A stretch of DNA of 64,000 nucleotides, from assembly GCF_003334855.1 (NCBI RefSeq), contig NZ_QOWE01000002.1, positions 310,001 through 374,000 on the forward strand. The letters are read 5' to 3'. The notes under the pieces were generated by a model. It worked only from the letters and a program-made list of their open reading frames with translations, was not told the DNA's origin and made no database searches. This stretch comes from Larkinella punicea. GTDB lineage: Bacteria; Bacteroidota; Bacteroidia; Cytophagales; Spirosomataceae. Position 1 is the first letter of the stretch; each line of letters opens with the position of its first letter. Shown piece after piece: positions 1-7,493 of the stretch. A program made the translations under genes and the position numbers.

Positions 1-255
1 GCGTAATTCTTTTACTAGTGGGTAATTACTACGGGGAGAGGATTCATTTAAACTTTGTCCTACAATGTGGGCTTTTTCCCCCCTGTTAAATTCGTAATAG
101 CCTAAGTCTTCACTTTCTAATAAATAGGTTTGACACAATTGACATCGTCCACCCGCCCTTACGTATAATAATTGTTGAACTTTTGCGCTAGGCTTTTTTC
201 GTTGCGCAGTTGTTGATGCGTCACTTTTTCTTTTTTTTGTTTTTCTGGTTTCCAT
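1..255 (-). CDS. cap5: CBASS effector Cap5 (HNH-SAVED), N-terminal part, cut by window edge
   Basis: The 85 residues visible run off the left edge. After a basic, low-complexity first 25 residues comes an HNH/treble-clef start: R34-x3-RCQLC (Cys39, Cys42), then KAHIVG (His63), the pattern seen at the N-terminus of Cap5 DNA endonucleases. In that family the HNH domain is followed by a SAVED domain that binds the CBASS cyclic nucleotide and switches on indiscriminate double-strand DNA cleavage, killing the infected cell. The SAVED part is not in the window, so that half of the name is inferred from the operon, which has all other type II CBASS genes upstream. Start is the ATG at 253-255, 25 bp after the preceding gene. 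It could be another HNH effector fusion. Confidence 0.72.
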   Translation of the reverse strand, partial: METRKTKKRKSDASTTAQRKKPSAKVQQLLYVRAGGRCQLCQTYLLESEDLGYYEFNRGEKAHIVGQSLNESSPRSNYPLVKELR

Positions 256-280
256 GATCACTTAAGTAAAATTTCAAAAA

Positions 281-541
281 TCAATGGTTCCTAAATTGGA
301 CTTCTGTCTGGGTAGGAGGGTGAGAATCAATATGTATAAATTTGAAGGCCTCCCAGGACTCATAGATAGCTAAGCTACTGAATGAGGCTTTTTCTTGATT
401 TAGATCACTTCGCCAGCAAATGACCACCTGACCCGTATGAAAAATGACACCATCCAATACTCTTCCCTTTCCACTAAGGCCCGATTCGTCACTATGCCGA
501 ATTAGGGTGAAAAGTTGAGGTTCAGGTGAGCTTTCTGTCAT
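281..541 (-). CDS. 86-aa conserved small protein inside the CBASS operon, function unknown
   Basis: A short soluble protein whose start overlaps the end of cap3 by 20 bp and which is followed 25 bp later by the effector, so it is co-transcribed with CBASS. The stretch LIRHSDESGLSGKGRVLDGV, then ICWRSD and a C-terminal FIHIDSH, resembles from memory a family of roughly 70-90-aa proteins seen in actinobacteria and phages (RHEDxSGxSGxG ... ALRW ... IHGH). That family has no function I know of. Nothing suggests a membrane segment or catalytic site. Roles such as inhibitor or accessory to the effector are guesses from position only. Confidence 0.6.
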   Translation of the reverse strand: MTESSPEPQLFTLIRHSDESGLSGKGRVLDGVIFHTGQVVICWRSDLNQEKASFSSLAIYESWEAFKFIHIDSHPPTQTEVQFRNH

Positions 542-1049
542 AATCAGGATTGTTTTGGTAAATGTTAATCATCGGTCGCATCTCGTGAGATTTCTGCTTA
601 CCAGTCCACATTCTTGCTTCTTCTATGCCCAGAATTAAGAAAAACAGGTCATTTTCAAACGTATCAGTCTTAAGCTTGCGCTGCCAATCTTTTAGATCGA
701 TAGTTGATGGAGTCGGTATACGTTCCGGATGTGTATGCCATTCTCCTAAGTAAATACAGGTACCACTGCTCTCCTGCCAACGTTGGTTTATAATTTCCTG
801 ATGCCTTCGCTTAGCGCGGTAAAAAGCATACCGGTTACGTTTATCTCCTGGCATAGGAATAGTCACCTCATCCACAACGATATCATTGCTGTCACGCAGT
901 AACCGGCCCAGTAAGATTCCCCCGGCTTCACAATCGACAGATTTGTGTTGCAGATAAGGAACCATCTGCTGCAACGCCTGAGTGACCACTTTTAAATGCC
1001 CACCATTAGGACGTTGAAATAACAAGTAGGTTTGTTTGGCTAAACTCAT
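522..1049 (-). CDS. cap3: CBASS deconjugase Cap3, JAMM/MPN metallo-isopeptidase
   Basis: The 175-aa protein carries a full JAMM zinc-protease signature: Glu41 in EAGGILLG, then His105-x-His107 in GEWHTHPE, Ser115 and Asp118 (HxH-x7-SxxD). In type II CBASS this enzyme removes the CD-NTase from the target to which Cap2 has attached it, like a eukaryotic deubiquitinase, and so limits CD-NTase activity. The gene directly follows cap2: the TAA of cap2 and this ATG share one base, indicating translational coupling. Length fits the family. All predicted metal and catalytic residues are present, so it should be active. Confidence 0.9.
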   Translation of the reverse strand: MSLAKQTYLLFQRPNGGHLKVVTQALQQMVPYLQHKSVDCEAGGILLGRLLRDSNDIVVDEVTIPMPGDKRNRYAFYRAKRRHQEIINQRWQESSGTCIYLGEWHTHPERIPTPSTIDLKDWQRKLKTDTFENDLFFLILGIEEARMWTGKQKSHEMRPMINIYQNNPDYDRKLT

Positions 1050-2770
1050 TATATATTTGGTAGCCTACCGCAGATAGGACATGCGGAAGAGGCAAATAAA
1101 TATCGAGTATGATAAAGCTGTTCCTCACTGGTTTTAAATCGTTCCGAAAGCACATATTTCTGTTTTAAAAACTCAGCGGAATCGCCCTTCCAGGACAGTA
1201 ACATGCCTTTGGTCTCTTTTCCTGTCAGTGAATCCAAAGCTAGTTGCGTCATTAAATTTGCGGTTCGTGATGCATCTAATGAACCGTACGGTGTGTGTAA
1301 TTGACCACAGCCTGACAATGATTTACCAAACCATTGATTTTTACCGGCGAAAGCAGCTCGGTTAGCCATGGCATCCTCCGGGTCAATCGAGCTATACAAG
1401 CATTTAAAGCATCCTTTTATGCCAGGTTGCGCTAGCAATGCATGCCCGCCAATTCCTAACGGCTCTACCCATCCAAACAAGATAGGAACCTTTGCGTATT
1501 TAACGGCCTGTTCGTTCAACCAAATTTCGGTGGTAGGTTTGCCTAAAGCACTTATTACTAGATCGAACGTAGAAAACCGGACCAACCCATCGTTTACCGC
1601 TTGTTCTATGGAAGTATCAATTGCTACTATGTCCGCATACGGAAACTTCCGGTTCAACTCATCGCGCATTGACGAAGCTTTTGGGCGACCTTGGTACGCA
1701 TTTCCTAGAACGTGCCGGAAGGTATTTTCCAGACTCATTTTGTCTGAATCTACCACTGTCAAATTCATCACGCCTGCCCGTACTAGTTCATGAGCTACAT
1801 ACCCTCCTACTGCTCCACTCCCAACTAAAAGTACACGTTTTGAACTGTGTGCAGTCTTACTCCCACCGCGTGGGAGTATATAGCTAGCTTCTTCGCGTAA
1901 AACCTTAATAGGCTGTATTTTTGCAGAGTTACCTCGTTCTGAAAAAGGATGATTGCCCTCTGGACTGACGTATGAAACGCCAAATAAGGAAAACCCACCA
2001 CTCGGCCGAGGTAAGGCAAATACCATCGTGCCGCTCATCGAATTATTTAACTTAATGTACTGCTTGTATTGTTTGACCGACAATGTATCAAGTGCTGGTT
2101 GTATAACCCGCTTTAATTCGTCAACTAACCAAAAAGGTTGATCGAAACGGGGTGGTCTAATAACCGTTCCAACGGGTAAAACGAAAATTGCACTTCGCTC
2201 CTCAATTGGGAATTTTTGTCTGACCTTGTCAATATCAAGGTGCAAATAACGGGCAACATCCCCCACTGATTGTGCTAAGTAACTTTTCTGACCGTTTTTA
2301 AACAGCTTTACTTCATGCGATTTAGCCGTTGTGTTGACTAAGTTTATAATTGAGCTACTACTCACGTAGCCCCAATACACTTCAAACTCGTCCGCATAAT
2401 CACCCCAATTAGCACCCTTTTTGCCATCAGCCAGTACAATCACTGCTTTCTGGATTGCCCACCGGATTATTTCAGCGGGCTGTTTTTCATCAAGAATAAT
2501 CCCTTCGGTGGTTTGATAGCAAACCATGTTCTCTTTTAAAACATGGGGCAAATCTTCATATTCGCTGCCATTTTGTAAAAAAATATATGGTAAGCTTCTA
2601 GGAAAATCAGGATCAAGAACAAGAAGGATTTTTATTTTATGGCCTTCTATTGAAACCTTTCCTGAAATTGCAATCGTATTTCCCTCCACATTAGGGACAA
2701 GTTCTGACTCCTGAAGACTATCATCCGTCTTCAATAGGTCCAGAATAATTAATGCTTCATGTTTTTGCAT
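1049..2770 (-). CDS. cap2: CBASS Cap2, E2-E1 fusion ubiquitin-transferase-like enzyme
   Basis: A 573-aa protein with an N-terminal E2-like domain (catalytic Cys84 in KENMVCYQT, after the typical PDFPRSLPYIFL strand), a linker, and a C-terminal ThiF/E1 adenylation domain starting with VLLVGSGAVGG (about residues 313-323). Zinc ligands are Cys454/Cys457 and Cys564/Cys567 in the C-terminal CPIC; Cys488 in SGCGQL may be the E1 cysteine. Cap2 adenylates the C-terminus of the CD-NTase and conjugates it to a cellular target, priming the cyclase for phage response. Its neighbours, CD-NTase upstream and Cap3 downstream, give the standard type II CBASS order. Only 6 bp separate it from the CD-NTase stop. 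Confidence 0.92.
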   Translation of the reverse strand: MQKHEALIILDLLKTDDSLQESELVPNVEGNTIAISGKVSIEGHKIKILLVLDPDFPRSLPYIFLQNGSEYEDLPHVLKENMVCYQTTEGIILDEKQPAEIIRWAIQKAVIVLADGKKGANWGDYADEFEVYWGYVSSSSIINLVNTTAKSHEVKLFKNGQKSYLAQSVGDVARYLHLDIDKVRQKFPIEERSAIFVLPVGTVIRPPRFDQPFWLVDELKRVIQPALDTLSVKQYKQYIKLNNSMSGTMVFALPRPSGGFSLFGVSYVSPEGNHPFSERGNSAKIQPIKVLREEASYILPRGGSKTAHSSKRVLLVGSGAVGGYVAHELVRAGVMNLTVVDSDKMSLENTFRHVLGNAYQGRPKASSMRDELNRKFPYADIVAIDTSIEQAVNDGLVRFSTFDLVISALGKPTTEIWLNEQAVKYAKVPILFGWVEPLGIGGHALLAQPGIKGCFKCLYSSIDPEDAMANRAAFAGKNQWFGKSLSGCGQLHTPYGSLDASRTANLMTQLALDSLTGKETKGMLLSWKGDSAEFLKQKYVLSERFKTSEEQLYHTRYLFASSACPICGRLPNI

Positions 2771-2776
2771 TGCTAA

Positions 2777-3856
2777 TTAGCCTGCGTTACTGGATGAGGC
2801 AACGGCTGCGGATTTGGTAACAACCGCTGTGGCTTCTTTTGTTGGAATAGGAAAACAATCTCCTAATACCTTGTCGCTAGCCAAAATTTTGCAAGCCTCA
2901 ACCGTATCCACTTCGGAGGTTGCTTTTTCCAAGGCAGTTTTTAAATTTTTCAGTTTGTCTTCAAAGCTTTGCATTTGTGAATCGGACATTCGGGCATAAA
3001 TATCCGTGTTGGGTTCAACCGGAAGATAGGCTGTCAATCTTCTAACTGTTATGAGATTGCCATTTTCATTTCGCGTAATCGAAAAGAAGCTATTTACCAT
3101 ATAATTAACAAGCCCTAGTAATGCTTCCAGATCATCGGGTTTGTAAGTGATTGGATCAGAGTATTTGGGCATAAATCCCTCATGGGCGCTGATTGTTAGT
3201 CCAATTCCCCGAGGGGCATTGTTTCCATCACTGGAGAAATTTAGATCTTTCCACCGCTTCATGTACCGGATAACTCGGCGGAATTGCTTACGAGCTGGTT
3301 CGTCATTCGAAAAGCGTCTAAAAAACGTGTCTTTCAACACCGTCGGATTCGACCGTTGCCATTCCCGGTAATCATCACCGGAATTTCGCTTGCCCATGGC
3401 CAAGTAATCGGTGTTATCCGTATTACTACTACTGTCCGAATAAATGGCCAAATCCACGTGAAAAACACGTTCACCATCTTTTTGGTAGAACACAGTAACG
3501 CAGGGACGACGAATGCAAACGTCCTTAGTATGTCCTTCCAGGGCTTCATGTACCCGTTCTTTTAGTAGAACCGGATCTTTTGCGTACGTTCCGTTATCTT
3601 TTGACGTGGGGAAATAAACTCCCTGATCGATGTCGTATTCTCCATCCAACGGTTTAATCCCTGTTCCCATCTCATAGCTTCCCTGGTCACAAAACTCAGG
3701 TACCAAATTTTCCTCGTCATGATCTTCGAATACTTTTGGAAGGTTTTCTTTTAGCTTTTTACGGATAATGTCCCGTTTTTCCGCTAGAATGGTCTCCTCC
3801 TGCCGAAGTTTTATCTGGTTGTGGTATTGATCGAATTGCTTTTGTACGTTTGCCAT
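2777..3856 (-). CDS. CBASS CD-NTase (cGAS/DncV-like nucleotidyltransferase)
   Basis: First gene of the CBASS operon; makes the cyclic oligonucleotide messenger that should activate the HNH-SAVED effector. With the start at 3856 (359 aa) the active site is GS at 59-60 (in QGSYEMG) followed by Asp75-x-Asp77 (EYDIDQG), with a third acid at Asp135 (FHVDLA). The reading frame is open to an ATG at 3892, but that would put one arm of the intergenic palindrome inside the gene, so 3856 (MANVQKQF) is preferred. The C-terminus is Ser-rich and ends SSNAG: a flexible tail with a terminal Gly is what Cap2 needs as conjugation substrate. The product nucleotide cannot be predicted from sequence alone. Confidence 0.92.
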   Translation of the reverse strand: MANVQKQFDQYHNQIKLRQEETILAEKRDIIRKKLKENLPKVFEDHDEENLVPEFCDQGSYEMGTGIKPLDGEYDIDQGVYFPTSKDNGTYAKDPVLLKERVHEALEGHTKDVCIRRPCVTVFYQKDGERVFHVDLAIYSDSSSNTDNTDYLAMGKRNSGDDYREWQRSNPTVLKDTFFRRFSNDEPARKQFRRVIRYMKRWKDLNFSSDGNNAPRGIGLTISAHEGFMPKYSDPITYKPDDLEALLGLVNYMVNSFFSITRNENGNLITVRRLTAYLPVEPNTDIYARMSDSQMQSFEDKLKNLKTALEKATSEVDTVEACKILASDKVLGDCFPIPTKEATAVVTKSAAVASSSNAG

Positions 3857-3884
3857 ATACGTTAAAATAGTTGCTTTTAAGTGT

Positions 3885-3930
3885 ATATTCAAAAGCGTGA
3901 TTTAAATCTCGAATTCACGCTTTTGAATAT
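3885..3930. promoter_or_regulatory. Perfect 16-bp inverted repeat between CBASS and the sigma operon
   Basis: Arms 3885-3900 (ATATTCAAAAGCGTGA) and 3915-3930 (TCACGCTTTTGAATAT) are exact reverse complements around a 14-bp AT-rich spacer. The repeat sits between the divergent starts at 3856 and 3949, 28 bp and 18 bp from each. Each arm read outward is the same sequence, so it could be a shared operator, or two promoter elements of one sigma factor facing opposite ways. It has no T-tail and lies upstream of both genes, so a terminator is unlikely. Confidence 0.75.
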
Positions 3931-3948
3931 TACTATTTATGCCGCATT

Positions 3949-4641
3949 ATGAATAAAAATGTACTTTCAAGTTCGATTACTGAACTGCGACAAAAAAGCG
4001 ATGAAGCTTTGTTGAAGCTTATCGCTTTACGAGAAGAAAATGAATCCCTGGCAAGGGCCGCATTCCAGGTATTCTATGAGCGGTACGAGCAATTTCTATT
4101 TGGTGTTGCGCGCAATGTTTCTTCGCAATTTCCGGGATCTTCTAACGAATTATTTGAAGCCGTTTTTCAGAACACATTTATGAAAGTCTACCTTCGGGCA
4201 GAAACTTTTAATCCCTCCGAAGTAAAAGCTTCTGACATGACTTTAGGAATTAAAGCGTGGATTGGCCGCATTGCTGATAACGAGCACAAATTGCTGCTAC
4301 GTCAGTTAAGAAACAGACCTGCTATCCAACTCGTGGCTGATGTTCCAATCGCTGAAGAAGACTTGGAGAACATTCCTGCTGATGAAGGGATTGAAGAGCC
4401 GGTTTCCTACGAACGAAGTTTGCTCGATCAAGCTTTAGCTACCCTCAATGATATGGAACGCTATATCCTTGTCCAGAGCTCAGCTTATGAACAAGAGGGT
4501 AAGTACCTTCCCTCTACTTTCATTGATGCTACCTGTATGCTTTGGCATATTACAAAGGTGAATTTTAGAAAAGTCAAAAGTGTTGCCCGGCGAAAAGTAG
4601 TAGATAAAATAAACCAACTTCGGGTTTTAAAAAATAAATAA
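3949..4641 (+). CDS. Sigma-70-family RNA polymerase sigma factor, divergent from CBASS
   Basis: A 230-aa protein with an ECF-like layout: a helical region 2 (about 45-120; FQVFYERYEQFLFGVARN ... FQNTFMKVYLRAETF ... IKAWIGRIADNEHKLLLRQ) and a region 4-like C-terminus (about 150-225; LDQALATLNDMERYILVQSS, then a basic helix). The region 4 helix-turn-helix is divergent (ATCMLWHITKVNFRKVKS) compared with housekeeping ECF proteins. It would direct RNA polymerase to specific promoters. It is the first gene of a three-gene operon: the next gene starts 1 bp after its stop. The palindrome just upstream is shared with CBASS, so it probably controls itself and perhaps CBASS; this is inference. Confidence 0.75.
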   Translation: MNKNVLSSSITELRQKSDEALLKLIALREENESLARAAFQVFYERYEQFLFGVARNVSSQFPGSSNELFEAVFQNTFMKVYLRAETFNPSEVKASDMTLGIKAWIGRIADNEHKLLLRQLRNRPAIQLVADVPIAEEDLENIPADEGIEEPVSYERSLLDQALATLNDMERYILVQSSAYEQEGKYLPSTFIDATCMLWHITKVNFRKVKSVARRKVVDKINQLRVLKNK

Positions 4642-4642
4642 C

Positions 4643-4987
4643 ATGGAAAATCAAGAGCAATTTCACTACCTCCCCGAATCTAAATTGACCTACTCGTTGC
4701 GGTCCAATGGATATTTATTCCCAATATTGATTGAACAAGTCAAATTTTTAGAAGCAAATCATCAGGATATTTTCCAGAACATTCCCTCAAGTATCACGTC
4801 CGCTGCTGACATTATTAATCGCGGAATTATATCTTTTGAGGCTAATTTTCGCATCCAGATCAATGAGGAAACGCAAGATAATCTGGCCCAGGCTGCACGG
4901 GAAGGAAAAGAGATTCCATCTAATGTTAGAGATCAAATGCTTCGGGATCGTCTCAATGCTACTAAATCAAAAAGGGAAAGTGATTAG
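4643..4987 (+). CDS. 114-aa protein of unknown function between sigma factor and ImmA-type protease
   Basis: Not recognised. It is soluble, rich in charged and amide residues and probably mostly helical, with a basic C-terminal tail (RLNATKSKRESD). It starts 1 bp after the sigma stop, and the protease start lies within its 3' end, so the three genes are tightly coupled. In sigma operons this position is often an anti-sigma factor, and ImmA-family proteases normally cut a partner regulator encoded next to them. An inhibitor of the sigma factor that the protease cleaves would therefore fit, but no sequence feature proves it. No zinc-binding anti-sigma (HxxxCxxC) motif is present. Confidence 0.65.
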   Translation: MENQEQFHYLPESKLTYSLRSNGYLFPILIEQVKFLEANHQDIFQNIPSSITSAADIINRGIISFEANFRIQINEETQDNLAQAAREGKEIPSNVRDQMLRDRLNATKSKRESD

Positions 4988-5774
4988 TCTTTTTAGAAAG
5001 CGGGTTATATCGAACACCGCCGAATACATTTCAAATTTATACTTTCCCAATAGTCTTATTTTACCCGAACAAATTGCTGTAGATAATGGGATTACTTTTA
5101 ATTACGGGTATTATGATGATTATTTTGATGGATTAATTGAACACAAAGCCGGCGGTTTTCACATCTATATGAACTTAACAAAACTCAAGCGTCAGGATAG
5201 TCCCAGGAGTCGATTTACGTTTGGACATGAGTTAGGACACTATTTTTTGGACGAACACCGGATAGCCTTAAAAGCAGGCCGAACGCCTTCACACCCTTCA
5301 GTAACCGATTTTTCGTCTAAAAATCCAGTGGAACTTGAAGCTGATTATTTTTCATGTTCTTTATTAATGCCTGAGACCCGGTTTAGGACTGATTGCAACC
5401 ACCAGAGGATGTCCATAGAATTAATACAATCACTTTCCAAGAAATACCATACTAGTTTGGTAGCAACCTTACTTCGGTATGTTAATATTGGGAACCATCC
5501 TATTGTCGTTATTTGCTCAAAGGATTGTGAAATTCTTTGGGATTGGAAAAGCGATGACTTTGAGTTTAAGTATTTAAAAAAAACACATAACCGTGTACCT
5601 TTAACTACTGTGACAGGGGAATACTATAAAAATAAAAAACGATATAATCATCCAGAAAAGATTTTTGCCGAAGATTGGTTTGAATACATTAATTATGAAC
5701 GCAACACCTATACTTTAAATGAACAGTGCTTTTATTATGATAATTTTAATATGGTTTTTACCATCATATGGTAA
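4956..5774 (+). CDS. ImmA/IrrE-family zinc metalloprotease
   Basis: Carries HELGH in RFTFGHELGHYFLDEHR and the family's downstream ligand glutamate in VELEADYFSCSLLMP, both typical of M78 (ImmA/IrrE) peptidases. These cytoplasmic enzymes cut a specific regulator on a stress cue; in some CBASS loci a related protease, CapP, cleaves the repressor CapH after DNA damage. The frame is open further upstream, but starting there would overlap the 114-aa gene too much. ATG 4956 or GTG 4980 (overlapping the upstream TAG) are the realistic starts, giving 272 or 264 aa. The region after about residue 170 is not recognised and could be a sensor domain. The gene converges with the HEPN-like gene. Confidence 0.85.
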   Translation: MLLNQKGKVISLFRKRVISNTAEYISNLYFPNSLILPEQIAVDNGITFNYGYYDDYFDGLIEHKAGGFHIYMNLTKLKRQDSPRSRFTFGHELGHYFLDEHRIALKAGRTPSHPSVTDFSSKNPVELEADYFSCSLLMPETRFRTDCNHQRMSIELIQSLSKKYHTSLVATLLRYVNIGNHPIVVICSKDCEILWDWKSDDFEFKYLKKTHNRVPLTTVTGEYYKNKKRYNHPEKIFAEDWFEYINYERNTYTLNEQCFYYDNFNMVFTIIW

Positions 5775-5851
5775 TTCTAATTTGTTTTTTATTATAAGGT
5801 CTTATGAAATTAATAGTGGACAGCAGCTTGTTGTTTGGCCCATAAATATAA

Positions 5852-7402
5852 TTAGTTTATATTGCGAGTATAATCTTCTTCTAATTTTAAAAATATTTTA
5901 TGCCAATCAAGGATCTTTCCGTCATATCCAATTGACTTTAAAATTAAAGCGTTTAATAATGTATATACGTTCATTGCATACAGAAGAATATTATTGTTAT
6001 CTATTTCCTTATCTGTTTTGGCAGTAAGTGAAATGTTCCCATGAAGAAAATAATTGCGTTTATCTAAAGATTTTTCATCATATTCTGATAAAATAATGTC
6101 CAATTCTGAGAAAATATTGGTAAAAACATCTCTATTTTTTGGTTTTCGCAGTAAATTATTTATTTTTTCAGACACCTTAAACTCCTCAATTACTGTCTTG
6201 AAATCTCCTAATTTTTGAGTCTCCTTTTCAATTAAAACCTCTAAGTATTTAATATACTTTTTAACAATTTTATCTTTTATTGACTTTTCGTTATTAACTA
6301 TCTCATTAAAATCAATGATTGTGCTATTTGCCATATTTTTGCATTGTCTAAGAAGTTTTTTAACAATTCTAGCTCTTTGTTTTTCTTCTTCTATTATATC
6401 TTTAAAGTTAACTTTTGCTTTTTCATTGTATTTGTTCATCTCAATTTCCAAGTTTTCAATAAAATTTCCAAGTATATATTGTTTTGCCTCTACTTGATTT
6501 TTTGATTCTGAGATAGAACTAGTATTTATTAATGTGGTTATTCCTTCTAGTGCAACAAAAAAACCAGATGGCATAATTGCAAGCGAAGCACTTCTCGCTT
6601 CAATTATCAATTGCAGCACAGATGAGAAATGAGATGAGTCGTTGGACCATTGGCATAGCTTAGAAAATACAGCACTACTCATTGGCTGAGATTCACTAGT
6701 GAATTTTCTTATTGGGCTAAAAAGATTAACATTGCCTAATGGCGAGAAAATGGAGTGCGATCCACTTATAAGTTTAGAGTAGAATAAGCTTTTAGGTGTT
6801 TCAAAATCATTTATATTATAAGAAAAGAAATATCCTTCATTAAAGCAAATGTTGCCAATTATATAATTAAGTGATATAATTATGGAAAAGCAATATTTTT
6901 CAAAAGTATTCAACGAAACAGCACTTAGACTTTCAAATATTAAGAATGCGGACTTATCTGGCTCTGTTTCGTGCTGATAAAGACTGATATTTAAATTAAT
7001 ATATTCTATAACTATATCTTGTGAAATATTCTGTTGGATAAAATGATCAATAAATATTTTACTTTTCACTGGAATCAAAAGCCGGAATTGGCTACTTTCC
7101 TCTTTTGTAAAACTTTCCGAATAAAAATTGTTAATTGTTAATGTGGAATAGTCTTTATATTTGGCCTTGATTATAAACAAATCATTGTTATGAGTTGCAA
7201 TTTTAATGTCACTTAAATCTGAATTATAATTAAATAATAGTCGATTATGGTAGTGGTTTATTAAAAAACCATTCTCAAAATCTTTATATAGTCTTAGTTT
7301 TTTAGATTGACCATTAAAATTTACAGTTATACTTTTGTGTTTTTTTTCTAAATCATTTATAATTTCAAATGTTTTCAATAACTTATTATTTTGCCTAGTC
7401 AT
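5852..7402 (-). CDS. 516-aa HEPN-like protein, candidate RNase defence gene
   Basis: A very AT-rich gene. The C-terminal quarter contains RNYFLHG (Arg449, His454), an R-x4-H motif as in HEPN ribonucleases, framed by helices as expected. The N-terminal half is beta-rich (VNFNGQSKKLRLYKDF onward), the middle has long charged helices, and no membrane segment is seen. The layout, an N-terminal beta domain with a C-terminal HEPN, recalls ApeA-type abortive-infection proteins, but I cannot confirm homology. It stands alone, convergent with the ImmA protease gene and downstream of the Eco57I-like methylase gene. If active, it would cleave tRNA or other RNA on infection. Confidence 0.65.
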   Translation of the reverse strand: MTRQNNKLLKTFEIINDLEKKHKSITVNFNGQSKKLRLYKDFENGFLINHYHNRLLFNYNSDLSDIKIATHNNDLFIIKAKYKDYSTLTINNFYSESFTKEESSQFRLLIPVKSKIFIDHFIQQNISQDIVIEYINLNISLYQHETEPDKSAFLIFESLSAVSLNTFEKYCFSIIISLNYIIGNICFNEGYFFSYNINDFETPKSLFYSKLISGSHSIFSPLGNVNLFSPIRKFTSESQPMSSAVFSKLCQWSNDSSHFSSVLQLIIEARSASLAIMPSGFFVALEGITTLINTSSISESKNQVEAKQYILGNFIENLEIEMNKYNEKAKVNFKDIIEEEKQRARIVKKLLRQCKNMANSTIIDFNEIVNNEKSIKDKIVKKYIKYLEVLIEKETQKLGDFKTVIEEFKVSEKINNLLRKPKNRDVFTNIFSELDIILSEYDEKSLDKRNYFLHGNISLTAKTDKEIDNNNILLYAMNVYTLLNALILKSIGYDGKILDWHKIFLKLEEDYTRNIN

Positions 7403-7427
7403 TATTTATAGTTTTGTATACAGTTTT

Positions 7428-7462
7428 TGGAATTACCTCTTGTTGAGAAAGAGGTAATTCCA
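7428..7462. repeat. 13-bp perfect inverted repeat between HEPN-like and methylase genes
   Basis: Arms 7428-7440 (TGGAATTACCTCT) and 7450-7462 with a 9-nt loop. It lies between the methylase stop and the start of the HEPN-like gene, both on the minus strand. There is no T-run on the downstream (left) side in the minus direction, so it is not a textbook terminator. It could be an operator for the HEPN-like gene or an mRNA hairpin. Confidence 0.5.
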
Positions 7463-7493
7463 TTTCAATGATCTACATGCTTATTTTTTCTAA

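Noticed and set aside
4836-4955. Start of the ImmA-type protease at 4836
   Set aside because: That would overlap over 150 bp of the 114-aa gene in another frame and the added residues do not resemble the family.
7428-7462. The HEPN-methylase inverted repeat as a terminator
   Set aside because: There is no T-run in the transcribed direction, so it is listed only as an inverted repeat.
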